Positions 53,618-62,672 of a DNA stretch of 64,000 nucleotides are shown in pieces. The notes under the pieces were generated by a model. It ran no database searches and was not told the DNA's origin. It saw only the letters and a list, made by a program, of their open reading frames with translations. The DNA is from Streptomyces malaysiense (lineage in GTDB: Bacteria; Actinomycetota; Actinomycetes; Streptomycetales; Streptomycetaceae): positions 26,545 through 90,544 of the forward strand of contig NZ_LBDA02000015.1 in NCBI RefSeq assembly GCF_000980885.2. Reading direction: 5' to 3'. Each line of letters begins with the position of its first letter. Positions within the stretch are counted from its first letter, which is position 1. The position numbers were made by a program, and so were the translations under genes.

Positions 53618-55453
53618 CTACTCGGCCTTCGGCGGCACCGCCGGCATCCCCAGGAACGGCAGCCGCAGCGCGCCGAACGCCTCCGCCGGGACCGCGGGCG
53701 ACCGCGGCTCCACCGGCTTGAGCCGCTCGTACGCCGCCCCCGGCGTCGGCCGCGGGTCCTCCTCGCCCTTGTTCGGCCAGAACGACATGGCCCGCTCGGC
53801 CTGCGCGGTGATCGTCAGCGAGGGGTTGACGCCCAGGTTCGCCGAGACCGCGGCGCCGTCCACCACCGAGATGCCGGGGTGCCCGTACAGCCGGTGGTAC
53901 GGGTCGATCACCCCGGTGTCGGCCGAGTCGCCGATGGGGCAGCCGCCGAGGAAGTGCGCGGTGAGCGGGGTGCCCATCAGTTCGCCGACGTTGCTGCCCG
54001 GGAAGCCGTTGATCTCGGCGGCGAGGGCGGCGGCGGCCTCCGAGGCGGCCTTGATCTGCTTGGGGTTGGGCGCGCCGTGCCCTTGCCGCGCGGTGAGCAG
54101 GCCCTTGCCGACGCCGCCCGGCTTCAGGTACGTCGTCAGCGAGTTGTCCAGGGACTGCATCACCAGGCCGATGATGCTCCGCTCCGACCAGCGGCGGTTG
54201 GACAGGGAGCGCAGCACCAGGGTGGGGTGCCGGGCCGCGTTCGCCAGCCAGGCCAGCGCCCGCGAGGAGCCCTCGGTGTACGGCACCTGGAGGATGGACA
54301 GGCCGCCCATCGCGTTGGAGCCCTTGCCGTAGCGGACCGGCTCGATGTGGGTGTTCTCGTCCGGGTGGATCGAGGAGGTGATCGCGACGCCCCGGGTGAA
54401 GTCGGCCCTGGGGGTGCCGTGCGCCTTGCGGTAGCGGTGGTTGTCGGTCTGCGCGCCGACCAGCGCCTCCGAGTTGGTACGGGTGAGCACGCCCAACCGC
54501 GCCGAGAGGTAGGGAAGCTGTCCGTGCGCCTTCATCCGGTGCAGCAGGGTCTGGGTGCCGTACGTACCGGCGGCGATCACGACCCGGCGCGCGGTGAACA
54601 GCCGTCCCGCGCCCTTCTTCCTCCGGTCCGTCGGCAGGGTGGCCACCGCGTACCCGCCGCGCGAGTCGTCGGTGACGGAGACCACCGTGGTCATGGGGTG
54701 GACCACGGCGCCCGCCTTCTCGGCGAGGTGGAGGTAGTTCTCGTTCAGCGTGTTCTTGGCGCCGTGCCGGCAGCCGGTCATGCACTCGCCGCACTCGGTG
54801 CAGGCGTTGCGCTCCGGACCGGCCCCGCCGAAGTACGGGTCGGGCACCGCCTGTCCGGGAGACGCCTCGGCCGCGCCGTCCGCGTCCTTGCCGTCGCCGA
54901 AGAAGACGCCGACCGGCGCGAAGTGGAAGGTGTCGCCGACGCCCATCCGCTCGGCGGCCGCCTTCAGATGGACGTCCGAGGGGGTCATCGTCGGGTTGAG
55001 CCGCACGCCGAGCATGCGCTTGGCCTGGTCGTAGTACGGCTTCAACTCCTCCTGCCAGTCGGTGATGTCCTTCCACTGGGGGTCCTCGAAGAACGCCTTC
55101 GGCGGTACGTAGAGGGTGTTGGCGTAGTTGAGCGAGCCACCGCCGACACCCGCGCCGGCCAGCACCATCACATTGCCCAGCAGATGGATGCGCTGGATGC
55201 CGTACATGCCGAGCTTCGGGGCCCAGAGGTAGTTCTTCAGGTCCCAGGAGTTCTTCGGCAGGGACTCCCGGGTGAAGCGGCGCCCGGCTTCGAGGACACC
55301 GACCCGGTAGCCCTTCTCGGTCAGGCGCAGGGCGGACACGGAGCCGCCGAACCCCGAACCGATCACGACGACGTCGTAGTCGTACCCGTCATGCGCGTCG
55401 TCGCCGTCGCGCCCGTTCTCGTCCCGGGTCTGGACGGACTTCTCCTGCGGCAC
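53618..55453 (-). CDS. GMC-family oxidoreductase with four-cysteine cluster
   Basis: This 611-residue FAD enzyme resembles cholesterol-oxidase-like GMC oxidoreductases. The Rossmann motif VVVIGSGFGGSVSALRL opens it. Then GAGVGGGSLNYANTLY binds FAD. At about 215-230 lies CTECGECMTGCRHGAKNT, a C-x2-C-x2-C-x3-C arrangement that resembles a ferredoxin cluster site. The C-terminal part has the HFLGGCPIG and GVNPSLTITAQAER segments of the FAD domain. Such Fe-S-like insertions are seen in a subgroup of GMC dehydrogenases. It lies 28 bases downstream of the aldehyde dehydrogenase gene, in the same operon. Substrate unknown; an alcohol feeding the dehydrogenase is plausible. Confidence 0.88.
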   Translation of the reverse strand: MPQEKSVQTRDENGRDGDDAHDGYDYDVVVIGSGFGGSVSALRLTEKGYRVGVLEAGRRFTRESLPKNSWDLKNYLWAPKLGMYGIQRIHLLGNVMVLAGAGVGGGSLNYANTLYVPPKAFFEDPQWKDITDWQEELKPYYDQAKRMLGVRLNPTMTPSDVHLKAAAERMGVGDTFHFAPVGVFFGDGKDADGAAEASPGQAVPDPYFGGAGPERNACTECGECMTGCRHGAKNTLNENYLHLAEKAGAVVHPMTTVVSVTDDSRGGYAVATLPTDRRKKGAGRLFTARRVVIAAGTYGTQTLLHRMKAHGQLPYLSARLGVLTRTNSEALVGAQTDNHRYRKAHGTPRADFTRGVAITSSIHPDENTHIEPVRYGKGSNAMGGLSILQVPYTEGSSRALAWLANAARHPTLVLRSLSNRRWSERSIIGLVMQSLDNSLTTYLKPGGVGKGLLTARQGHGAPNPKQIKAASEAAAALAAEINGFPGSNVGELMGTPLTAHFLGGCPIGDSADTGVIDPYHRLYGHPGISVVDGAAVSANLGVNPSLTITAQAERAMSFWPNKGEEDPRPTPGAAYERLKPVEPRSPAVPAEAFGALRLPFLGMPAVPPKAE

Positions 55454-55481
55454 GTGCTCTCCTCGTCGAGAACGGGGGTTT

Positions 55482-57110
55482 CTAACGGAAGCGGAGCGCC
55501 TTCAGCAGGCGCAGGCTCGTGGTCATGAAGCGGGCGTAGCCCTCTTCCGTCATGCCCAGGGAGGGCGCCATCGGCAGCAGCCGCTGCTGGGCGACCGTCT
55601 GGGCCTCGGTGTACTTGAGGATGCCCTCGGAGCCGTGGCGGCGGCCGAGGCCGGAGTCCTTCATGCCGCCCATCGGGGACTGGACACTGCCGTAGGCGGG
55701 GGCGTAGCCCTCGTTGACGTTGACCGTGCCGGTGCGCAGCCGGGCGGCGATGTCCCGGCTACGGCTGGAACTGGTCGTCCAGACGGAGGCGTTGAGCCCG
55801 TACGGCGTGGCGTTCGCGCGCTCGACGGCATCGTCGTCGGAACCGAAGCGGTAGACGGACACCACCGGGCCGAAGGTCTCCTCCTCGCAGACCGCCATGG
55901 AGCCCTCGACACCGTCGAGGATGGTGGGCTCGAAGAAGAAGGGGCCGATGTCGGGCCGGGCCACGCCGCCCGCGAGCACCGTGGCGCCCTTGTCGACGGC
56001 CTCGCGCACATGCCGTTCGACGTTCTTCAGCTGGCGCTCGCCGACCAGGGAACCCATGTCGGCCCCGTAGGCGAGGGAGTTGCCGAGCCGCATGGCCCTG
56101 GTGCGGGCGGCGAAACGCTCGAGGAAGGCGTCGGCGACCGACTCGTGGACGTACAGCCGCTCGATGGAGATGCAGAGTTGGCCGGCGGAGGAGAAACAGG
56201 CGCGTACGGCGCCGGCGGCCGCCTTCTCGATGTCGGCGTCGTCCAGCACCAGCATGGCGTTCTTGCCGCCGAGTTCGAGGGAGACGCCGATCAGCCGGGC
56301 CGCGGCGCCCTGGGCGACCTCACGGCCGGTCCGGGTGGAGCCGGTGAAGGAGACGTAGTCGGCGTGCTTCACCAACTCGGGTCCGACGACCGGGCCCTCG
56401 CCGATGACGACCTGGAAGACGCCCTCGGGAAGCCCGGCCTCGATCAGCAGGTCGCGGGCCCACAGGGCGGTGAGGCAGGTCTCGGTGTCCGGCTTCATCA
56501 CGACCGCGTTGCCCGCGACGAAGGCGGGCAGCGCGTCGCCGACGGACAGCTCCAGCGGGTAGTTCCAGGGCGCGATCTGGCCCACGACCCCGCGCGGGTG
56601 GCGCAGTTCGGTGACCTTCGTCAGGGTCGGCACGGCGCCGGTGTGCCGCTTCGCGCGCAGATAGGCGGGGGCCTTGCGGCCGTAGTGGCGGGCCGCGATG
56701 GCGACGGCCAGCACCTCCTCGTGCGCGTGCAGCCGGGCCTTGCCGGTCTCCAGCTGCACCAGGTCGAGGACCTCGGCCTGGCGTTCGAGGATCAGGTCGT
56801 GGAAGCGGAGCAGGACGGCGGCCCGCTGCCGTACGGGGGTGCGCTCCCAGACGGCCTGCGCGGCACGGGCCGCCTCGAAGGCCCTGAGCACGTCCTCGGG
56901 AGCGGACTCGGGCAGGTCGGCCAGCTTCTCCCCGGTGAACGGCGTGTGGTTGGCGGTCCGGCCGGAGCCGGTGACGCCCTTGGCCAGCCTGGCCACCAGT
57001 TCGGGGGTGACCACGTCGGCGGCGGTGCGGACGCCCTCGGGGGAGGGCGCGAGGGGGTTGGTACCGGCGATGTCCGGCGCCTGCGCGTCCGGGGCCTGCG
57101 TGTCCGTCAT
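55482..57110 (-). CDS. Succinate-semialdehyde dehydrogenase
   Basis: This 542-residue aldehyde dehydrogenase resembles the GabD2 type. The oxyanion asparagine is in QIAPWNYPLELS. Glutamate is in SLELGGKNAMLVL and the catalytic cysteine in SSAGQLCISIERLYV. Its family oxidises succinate semialdehyde to succinate with NADP in GABA and putrescine breakdown; other aldehydes are possible. It is the first gene of an operon with the GMC oxidoreductase. A 16-bp perfect palindrome at 57185-57200 lies about 75 bases upstream of the ATG and may be an operator. Confidence 0.88.
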   Translation of the reverse strand: MTDTQAPDAQAPDIAGTNPLAPSPEGVRTAADVVTPELVARLAKGVTGSGRTANHTPFTGEKLADLPESAPEDVLRAFEAARAAQAVWERTPVRQRAAVLLRFHDLILERQAEVLDLVQLETGKARLHAHEEVLAVAIAARHYGRKAPAYLRAKRHTGAVPTLTKVTELRHPRGVVGQIAPWNYPLELSVGDALPAFVAGNAVVMKPDTETCLTALWARDLLIEAGLPEGVFQVVIGEGPVVGPELVKHADYVSFTGSTRTGREVAQGAAARLIGVSLELGGKNAMLVLDDADIEKAAAGAVRACFSSAGQLCISIERLYVHESVADAFLERFAARTRAMRLGNSLAYGADMGSLVGERQLKNVERHVREAVDKGATVLAGGVARPDIGPFFFEPTILDGVEGSMAVCEEETFGPVVSVYRFGSDDDAVERANATPYGLNASVWTTSSSRSRDIAARLRTGTVNVNEGYAPAYGSVQSPMGGMKDSGLGRRHGSEGILKYTEAQTVAQQRLLPMAPSLGMTEEGYARFMTTSLRLLKALRFR

Positions 57111-57184
57111 GAGGCGCAGGGTATGCCGCGGCGAACGCTTTGTGTACCCGTCGGTAACGGGGATTCACCGAGTACCCACATCAC

Positions 57185-57200
57185 GCCAGTGATCACTGGC
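57185..57200. promoter_or_regulatory. 16-bp perfect palindrome upstream of the aldehyde dehydrogenase gene
   Basis: GCCAGTGATCACTGGC is a perfect palindrome in the 146-base gap between the first kinase and the dehydrogenase. A direct repeat GTTGCCGGT-GGTTGCCGGT lies at about 57222-57240. The site could be an operator for the dehydrogenase/GMC operon. The regulator is unknown. Confidence 0.5.
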
Positions 57201-57256
57201 AACGAATGGCCTGATCAGCGCGTTGCCGGTGGTTGCCGGTTCGAACACCCGCCCGA

Positions 57257-58324
57257 TCAGTCGCCCGCGGGTTTTTTCGCCAGGAAGAGGGTGAGGGCGT
57301 TGAAGGGGGTACGGCGACGGGGCGCGGGCCGGGCCGCGGAGCCCGGCCGCGACTCGGGGGCTGCCGGTGGCTCGGGGTTCGCGGACAGCCCGAGGCCCGC
57401 CGATGACTCGGGACCCACCGGCGGCCGTCCGTCCGGCCGCGGCCACCCGTCCGGTGCGGCGCCGAGGGCCCGCCCTTCCCGTCCGCCGGCCTGTTCCGGT
57501 ACGTCCGTCACGCCCAGGTACTCCCGCAGCTCCGCCGCCACCCGCTCCGCATCCGGGCGGGCCTCGGGCCGCTCCGCGCGCAGCCGGTCGAGGAGGGTGC
57601 CGAGCGGCCCGGGGGCCGTGTCGCCGAGGGTGGCGCGCAGCAGGGCACCCAGGGACCACAGGTCCGAGGCGGGCCCGGCCCCGGGCCCCGCCGCGCGCTC
57701 GGGAGCGACGAAGGGAGCGCCCCCGCCGGGCCGGCTCCAGCCCCCGGCCCCGCCGCCGCTCCCGGTCCCGGCGCCGCCCCCTCCCCCACCCGGCCCGTCC
57801 CCGATCCCGAAGTCGGTGAGGACGACCCTTCCCGTGCCCGATTCCAGCAGCACGTTGGCCGGTTTGAGATCACGGTGCACGATGCCTACGGCGTGCGCGG
57901 CGCGCAGGGCGCCGAGGACGGCGAGCCCGACGCGCGCGGCCTCGGCGGGCGCCAGGGGTCCGCGGCGCAGCGCCTCGCCCAGGGACTCGCCCTCCACCAG
58001 CTCCGTCACGATCCAGGGGACGCCCGCCTCGGTGACGACGTCGTACACCCTGGCCGCGGACGCATGCCGCACCCGGGTGGCGGCGCGGGCCTCCCGGTAC
58101 AGCCGGTGCGCGAGCCGCCGGCTCTCCTCGTCCGCGGCCGGGTCGCCGGGCAGCGACGGCTCCTTGACGGCGACCTGGACGCGCCCCTCGCCGCCCTCGT
58201 CCTCGGCGCGCCAGACGGTTCCGGTGGGACCGGTGCCGAGTCGCCCGGCCAGCCGGTAGCGCCCGCCGATCAGGCGCGTGTCGACCGGATGTGCGCCGAG
58301 CGGGTGTTCGCCGTCGTCAGCCAT
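57257..58324 (-). CDS. Ser/Thr protein kinase without membrane domain
   Basis: This 355-residue Hanks-type kinase has a glycine loop LGTGPTGTVWRAED, the lysine in VAVKEP, the catalytic loop HRDLKPANVLLES and VLTDFGIGDG. The activation segment contains an unusual Gly/Ser-rich insertion (GPGGGGGGAGTGSGGGAGG) before APFVAPERA. The C terminus is a Pro/Gly-rich tail with no membrane helix, unlike its three neighbours. It is the last gene of the kinase row. Substrates unknown. Confidence 0.88.
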   Translation of the reverse strand: MADDGEHPLGAHPVDTRLIGGRYRLAGRLGTGPTGTVWRAEDEGGEGRVQVAVKEPSLPGDPAADEESRRLAHRLYREARAATRVRHASAARVYDVVTEAGVPWIVTELVEGESLGEALRRGPLAPAEAARVGLAVLGALRAAHAVGIVHRDLKPANVLLESGTGRVVLTDFGIGDGPGGGGGGAGTGSGGGAGGWSRPGGGAPFVAPERAAGPGAGPASDLWSLGALLRATLGDTAPGPLGTLLDRLRAERPEARPDAERVAAELREYLGVTDVPEQAGGREGRALGAAPDGWPRPDGRPPVGPESSAGLGLSANPEPPAAPESRPGSAARPAPRRRTPFNALTLFLAKKPAGD

Positions 58325-58790
58325 GCCCCATCAGTACCGTGCGCACCGCGCCGTTGTCGAAGCGGGCGGCTCGGGCGGCCCACCGGCACAGCCCGAACCC
58401 GCCGTTCTCCGCGCGCACTTCGACGACACCGGCGCCCGCGAAGTGCGCCGGGACGACCAACACCCGTTCGCCTGCTGCCTGTTGGGGCAGCCGCCACCTG
58501 CTCGAAGCCGCCTCCGACGGATCAAGGCAGAAGCAGCGTATGTGTGTGCACGACGACGTCGACCACGGCCGGATCCACCCCGGCCCGCCGCAGCGCACCA
58601 CCCGGGTCCGGATCGCCGGCCTCGCCATGTCCCGGTCCGGCTCCCGGTACCGGGCACCAGCTCCCCCGCGCGCTCCCGCCACACCTCCTCCCGGCACCTG
58701 GTACCGGGCGTCCCGCCGGCACGAGCGGCCCCTGCCGCTCCACGATCCGCAGCACCTCGACATCGCCGACGGTGAATGTCGAACTCCGGT
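58317..58790 (-). pseudogene. Decayed MBL-fold hydrolase remnant
   Basis: Two pieces of an MBL-fold metallo-hydrolase remain in different frames. The 5' part (about 58790-58522) reads FTVGDVEVLRIVERQGPL and later AGVDPAVVDVVVHTHT, where a family HxHxDH would continue. The 3' part (about 58510-58317) reads RVLVVPAHFAGAGVVEVRA and GFGLCRW, the family's C-terminal histidine region. About half of the expected 280 residues is missing between them, and no good start codon remains. The remnant overlaps the start of the downstream kinase by 8 bases. Confidence 0.65.
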
Positions 58791-59019
58791 CCGCCGTCGG
58801 CCTGCGCGTCGCGGGCCCTGCACTGCGAACCGGCGGTGCCCTGGACGGCCGAGCGGCGGGGGTTCGGGATCACGCCGGGCCGGTACCGGGACCGCGCGGC
58901 GGCCTCCTGATCCCGGCGCCTCTGAGCAGCAGCCCCTCGGTGGCGGGTCGCTCAGGGCCCGGAGCGCAACGGCTCGGGGGCCGAACGGTCAGGACGCCTC
59001 AGGACGCCTCGGAACGGCC

Positions 59020-60681
59020 TCAGGACGCCGAGAACGTGTCGAGCGCGACGTCGAAGTACTCCCGCGCCTCCCGCACCTTCCCCACCGGCGCCGACACCCA
59101 CACGTCGTACAGCCGCCCGGACTCCTCCCAGCACAGGTCGTACGTGTGGCGCGCCCCCTCCTTCACGCTGTAGCCGTTCCAGGTGAACTCCCAGAGCGCG
59201 GCGGGGTGTCCGGCGTGCGTGGTACGGGTGACCCGGCCGTCGTGGTAGCCGGGGTTCGACACCGACCCGTTCGCCGCCTGCCCCTTCATCACCGCCTGCG
59301 GACCCCCGGGCTGGGGGACGGCGACCTTGACGCCGAGGCGGTACGTCCCCTCCGGCGAGAGGTAGAACACCCGCTCCCCCTGCGGGCTGCGGACGAAGTC
59401 GGCGGGCACGGCGAGCGAGAACCCGGCCGGGTCGTGGGCCGTGCGGTAGCCGGAGGGCGCCGTGCCGGGGCCCGGGGAGCCCGGCCGGGACGGGGCCGGG
59501 GTCGTGGCCGAGGGCGAGGGGCCGCGACTCGTACCGCTCGCGCCCCCGGTCGCCGGTGTCGTCGCCGAGCCGCCCGGACTTCCGCCGCCCCCGCCGCCGT
59601 CCCGGTTGATCAGCAGTGTCGCGGCCGACCCGCCCGCCGCCGCGAGCGCCGCGATCAGCAGCGCCGCCAGCAGCACCGAGCGCGTCGAGGAGCGCCCGGA
59701 CGGCGCCTCCGCCGTGACCGCGGACCCTCCGGACGGCGGTTCGGACCCGCCGGGCCGGGTGGCCTGCTGCGGCACGGTCCGCGACGGGCGCCCCACCCCG
59801 AGCCGGTGCCCGCGCGAGGTGCCCGGCGCGTCCGGCGCCTCAGGGGTGTGCCCGGTCTCCAGATAGGCGCGCAGCAACCGCTCGGCCTGTGCCGCGCCGA
59901 GCCGCCGGTCCGGGTCGCGTTCCAGCAGCCCCCGTACGACGGGCTCCAGCGGCTCGGCCTCGACGGGCGGGCGGATCTCGGCCGCGACCACCGCGTGCAG
60001 GATCCCGCCGATCGAGTCGCGCCGGAACGGCGACTCGCCGCTGAGCACCGTGCACAGCAGCGCGCCCAGCGACCACAGGTCGGACTCCGGGCCGGTGCGC
60101 ACCCCGGACATCCGCTCGGGCGCGGTGTACTCGGGCGAGCCGACGAAGGAGCCGGTCTCGGTGAGCGTGGTGGCGCCGGCGACCTGCGCGATGCCGAAGT
60201 CGGTGAGCACGACCCGCTCGGTGCCGGACTCGATCAGGACGTTCGCGGGCTTGATGTCCCGGTGCAGCACGCCGGCCTCGTGCGCGGTGTCCAGCGCGCT
60301 GAGCAGGGCGATGCCGATCCGCGCGGCCTCGGCCGGGGTCACCGGGCCGTGCCGGGCGATCCGGTCGGCGAGCGAACAGCCGTCGATCAGCTCCATGACC
60401 AGGTAGGGCCGTTCGTCCTGCTCGACCACGTCGTGCACGACGATGATGTGCGGGTGGCGCAGCTGGGCGACCGCGCGCGCCTCCCGGAACGTACGGTCGC
60501 GGCGGCGGCGCGCGTCGTCCTCCGGGAGCGCGTCGTCCGCGAGGATCTCCTTGACCGCGACGAGCCGGCCCAGCAGCTCGTCGCTCGCCCGCCATACGAC
60601 GCCCATGCCGCCGCGTCCGATACGCGCCTGGAGGCGGTAGCGGCCGGCGATCACCCGGAAGTCGGCGCCCTCGGTCCCCAT
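59020..60681 (-). CDS. Membrane Ser/Thr protein kinase
   Basis: This 553-residue kinase has a cytoplasmic domain (glycine loop IGRGGMGVVWRASDE, lysine in VAVKEIL, HRDIKPANVLIES, LTDFGIAQ, PEYTAPERM). A Pro/Ser-rich linker and one membrane helix (SVLLAALLIAALAAAGGSAA) follow. The extracellular domain is of the DP-x-GF type (HDPAGFSLAVPADF, then HPAALWEFTWNG). This outside domain recurs in the next two kinases. ATG at 60681 was chosen; CATGAT eight bases before it could be a -10 box, so the mRNA may be leaderless. An upstream in-frame start has no coding bias. Confidence 0.92.
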   Translation of the reverse strand: MGTEGADFRVIAGRYRLQARIGRGGMGVVWRASDELLGRLVAVKEILADDALPEDDARRRRDRTFREARAVAQLRHPHIIVVHDVVEQDERPYLVMELIDGCSLADRIARHGPVTPAEAARIGIALLSALDTAHEAGVLHRDIKPANVLIESGTERVVLTDFGIAQVAGATTLTETGSFVGSPEYTAPERMSGVRTGPESDLWSLGALLCTVLSGESPFRRDSIGGILHAVVAAEIRPPVEAEPLEPVVRGLLERDPDRRLGAAQAERLLRAYLETGHTPEAPDAPGTSRGHRLGVGRPSRTVPQQATRPGGSEPPSGGSAVTAEAPSGRSSTRSVLLAALLIAALAAAGGSAATLLINRDGGGGGGSPGGSATTPATGGASGTSRGPSPSATTPAPSRPGSPGPGTAPSGYRTAHDPAGFSLAVPADFVRSPQGERVFYLSPEGTYRLGVKVAVPQPGGPQAVMKGQAANGSVSNPGYHDGRVTRTTHAGHPAALWEFTWNGYSVKEGARHTYDLCWEESGRLYDVWVSAPVGKVREAREYFDVALDTFSAS

Positions 60682-60802
60682 GCGCCCATCATGCCGCAAC
60701 GGACCCACCCGCTCCGGGGCTCCGATCGGCCAAGCCGCACGGTTCAGTGACTCGTTTTCAGCCGTTTCAGTCGCAAAGAGCACCCGTCCGGCTCAGTGCC
60801 GG

Positions 60803-62518
60803 TCATCTCGTCTGACTCGGCTGCTGCCAGCTCTGGAGCACCCATTTGAACTGCTTGCCGGTCGTCGGCCAGTCGGCGGCGGGCCCGGACATGTAGATGG
60901 CGTACTCGGTGCCCTCGCGCGAGAAGTACGTCTCCTCGATGGCGTGCCGCGGACCCGGCACGTACGGCGGGTCCTTCTTCAGCGCGGTCCAGGTGTACTC
61001 CCACAGCGAGCCGTCCCGGTCGCGGTAGACCTTCGGCTCCATGATCACCCGCTTGTAGCCGACCAGCCGTTGGAGCTGCTGCTCCAGGTCCTTCTGGTGT
61101 TCGTAGGCGTTGGCGAAGTCCGGTGAGCTGTCGATGGATATCCGTAGGAAGTGCTTGCCGCCGTCGGGGGTGTAGTCGATCTGCTTCAGAGCCCCGTTGA
61201 TGCCGTAGACCTGGCGCTTCCAGCCCTTGGGCAGGGAGATGCTGAAGCCCAGCGGGTCGTGGTGGGTCTCCCAGCTGTCCGGGACCGTGCCGGTGTCACG
61301 GTCCTGGCCGCCGCCGGGGCTCGCCGAGGATGCCGGGCCGGGGTTCGTGCGGTTGTGCGCCCCGGTGTGGTGCCGCGAGTTGTTCCACTCCTGGAAGCCC
61401 ACCGCGGCACCGCCGCCGAGCACGGCCGCGAAGGCGACGACGAGCGCGAGCGTGCGGAGCTTGCGCCGGGGCCGGACCGGCCGCCCGTCGCCGTGCGCGC
61501 CCGGCGCGGGACCCACCGCGGTGGGTCCGACGCCCGACGGACCGCCCGGACTGGTGCCGGGCCCGGCCGGGCCCGCCTCGGACGCGCCGGTCGCGGGCCC
61601 GCCCGCGCTGACCGGGGTGCCGTAGCCGCCGGTGTCCCCCGGGCCGTTCAGACCCGAGGTCCGGGTCGGCACGAACGCCTGCGCGGCGTTCGGCCGGCGC
61701 CCCTCCGCGGCCTCGGCGAGCATCTGCTCGGCCTCCTCCGCGCCCGGCCGCCGCTCCGTCTCCTTGCACAGCAGCGCGGAGATGACCGGGCCGAGCGGCC
61801 CGGCGTTGTGCGGCTGTTCGGCCTCCTCCTCGACCACCGCCTGCATGGTGCTCAGCGGCGAGGTGCGGCGGAACGGCGAACGCCCCTCCACCGCCGTGTA
61901 CAGCGTCGCCCCGAGCGCCCACAGGTCGGAGGCGGGACCGGGGTCGTGACCGCGCACCCGCTCGGGCGCGAGGTAGTCGACCGAGCCGACGACCTCTCCG
62001 GTGCGGGTGATGGTGGAGTCGCCCTCGATCTGGGCGATGCCGAAGTCGGTGAGCAGCACCCGCCCGTCGCGGCCCAGGAGAACGTTGCCAGGCTTCACAT
62101 CACGGTGCAGCACACCGGCGGAGTGCGCGGCGCGCAGCGCCCGCAGCACCCACAGCCCGATCCGCGCGGCCTCCCGCGGCTCGATGCGCCCCTGCTCCTT
62201 GACCGCGTCGGCCAGCGAGTTGCCCTCGACCAGCTCCATCACGATCCAGGGACGGCCGTCGTGGTCGAGGACGTCGTGCACGGTGACGACCGCGGAGTGG
62301 TTGATGCGCGCCGCGGCCCGCGCCTCGGCCCGGGTGCGGGCCAGCAGCACGGCCTGGTCGCTGTCGGAGACGTAGAGCGCGGCGGTCAGCTCCTTGACGG
62401 CGACCGCCCGGTGCAGCACCTCATCGTGGGCACGCCAAACCCGGCCCATGCCGCCGCTGCCGATGGATTCGGCAAGCCGGTAGCGGCCCGCTATGAGCAG
62501 GCCCTGCATCTGATTCAC
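60803..62518 (-). CDS. Membrane Ser/Thr protein kinase
   Basis: This 571-residue kinase has IGSGGMGRVWRAHDE, the lysine in VAVKELT, HRDVKPGNVLLG, LTDFGIAQIEG and DYLAPERV. A Gly/Pro-rich linker and one membrane helix (LRTLALVVAFAAVLGGGAAV) follow. The outside domain begins HHDPLGFSISLPKGWKR and has GSLWEYTWTALKKDP, related to the domain of the neighbouring kinase. GTG at 62518 follows GCGGGGCAAC. It lies second in the row of four. Confidence 0.92.
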   Translation of the reverse strand: MNQMQGLLIAGRYRLAESIGSGGMGRVWRAHDEVLHRAVAVKELTAALYVSDSDQAVLLARTRAEARAAARINHSAVVTVHDVLDHDGRPWIVMELVEGNSLADAVKEQGRIEPREAARIGLWVLRALRAAHSAGVLHRDVKPGNVLLGRDGRVLLTDFGIAQIEGDSTITRTGEVVGSVDYLAPERVRGHDPGPASDLWALGATLYTAVEGRSPFRRTSPLSTMQAVVEEEAEQPHNAGPLGPVISALLCKETERRPGAEEAEQMLAEAAEGRRPNAAQAFVPTRTSGLNGPGDTGGYGTPVSAGGPATGASEAGPAGPGTSPGGPSGVGPTAVGPAPGAHGDGRPVRPRRKLRTLALVVAFAAVLGGGAAVGFQEWNNSRHHTGAHNRTNPGPASSASPGGGQDRDTGTVPDSWETHHDPLGFSISLPKGWKRQVYGINGALKQIDYTPDGGKHFLRISIDSSPDFANAYEHQKDLEQQLQRLVGYKRVIMEPKVYRDRDGSLWEYTWTALKKDPPYVPGPRHAIEETYFSREGTEYAIYMSGPAADWPTTGKQFKWVLQSWQQPSQTR

Positions 62519-62672
62519 GTTGCCCCGCAATGCTCTTGTCAGGGTCAGACTAAGGACCGGCCCGTTCACAGGGAACAAGCGGGGTCCCAAGGAAACCGCA
62601 CTGTGACGATGGTCATTTCCGCGCGAAAACGGGAACCGGCGCGCCGGGCCGGGGCCGTTGTGTACGCCGTGC

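Noticed and set aside
58952..59134. Short minus-strand frame with repeated AGGACGCC units at the kinase 3' end
   Set aside because: The TCAGGACGCC repeats (about 58988-59032) are real but short and straddle the kinase stop codon; no separate gene or element is supported.
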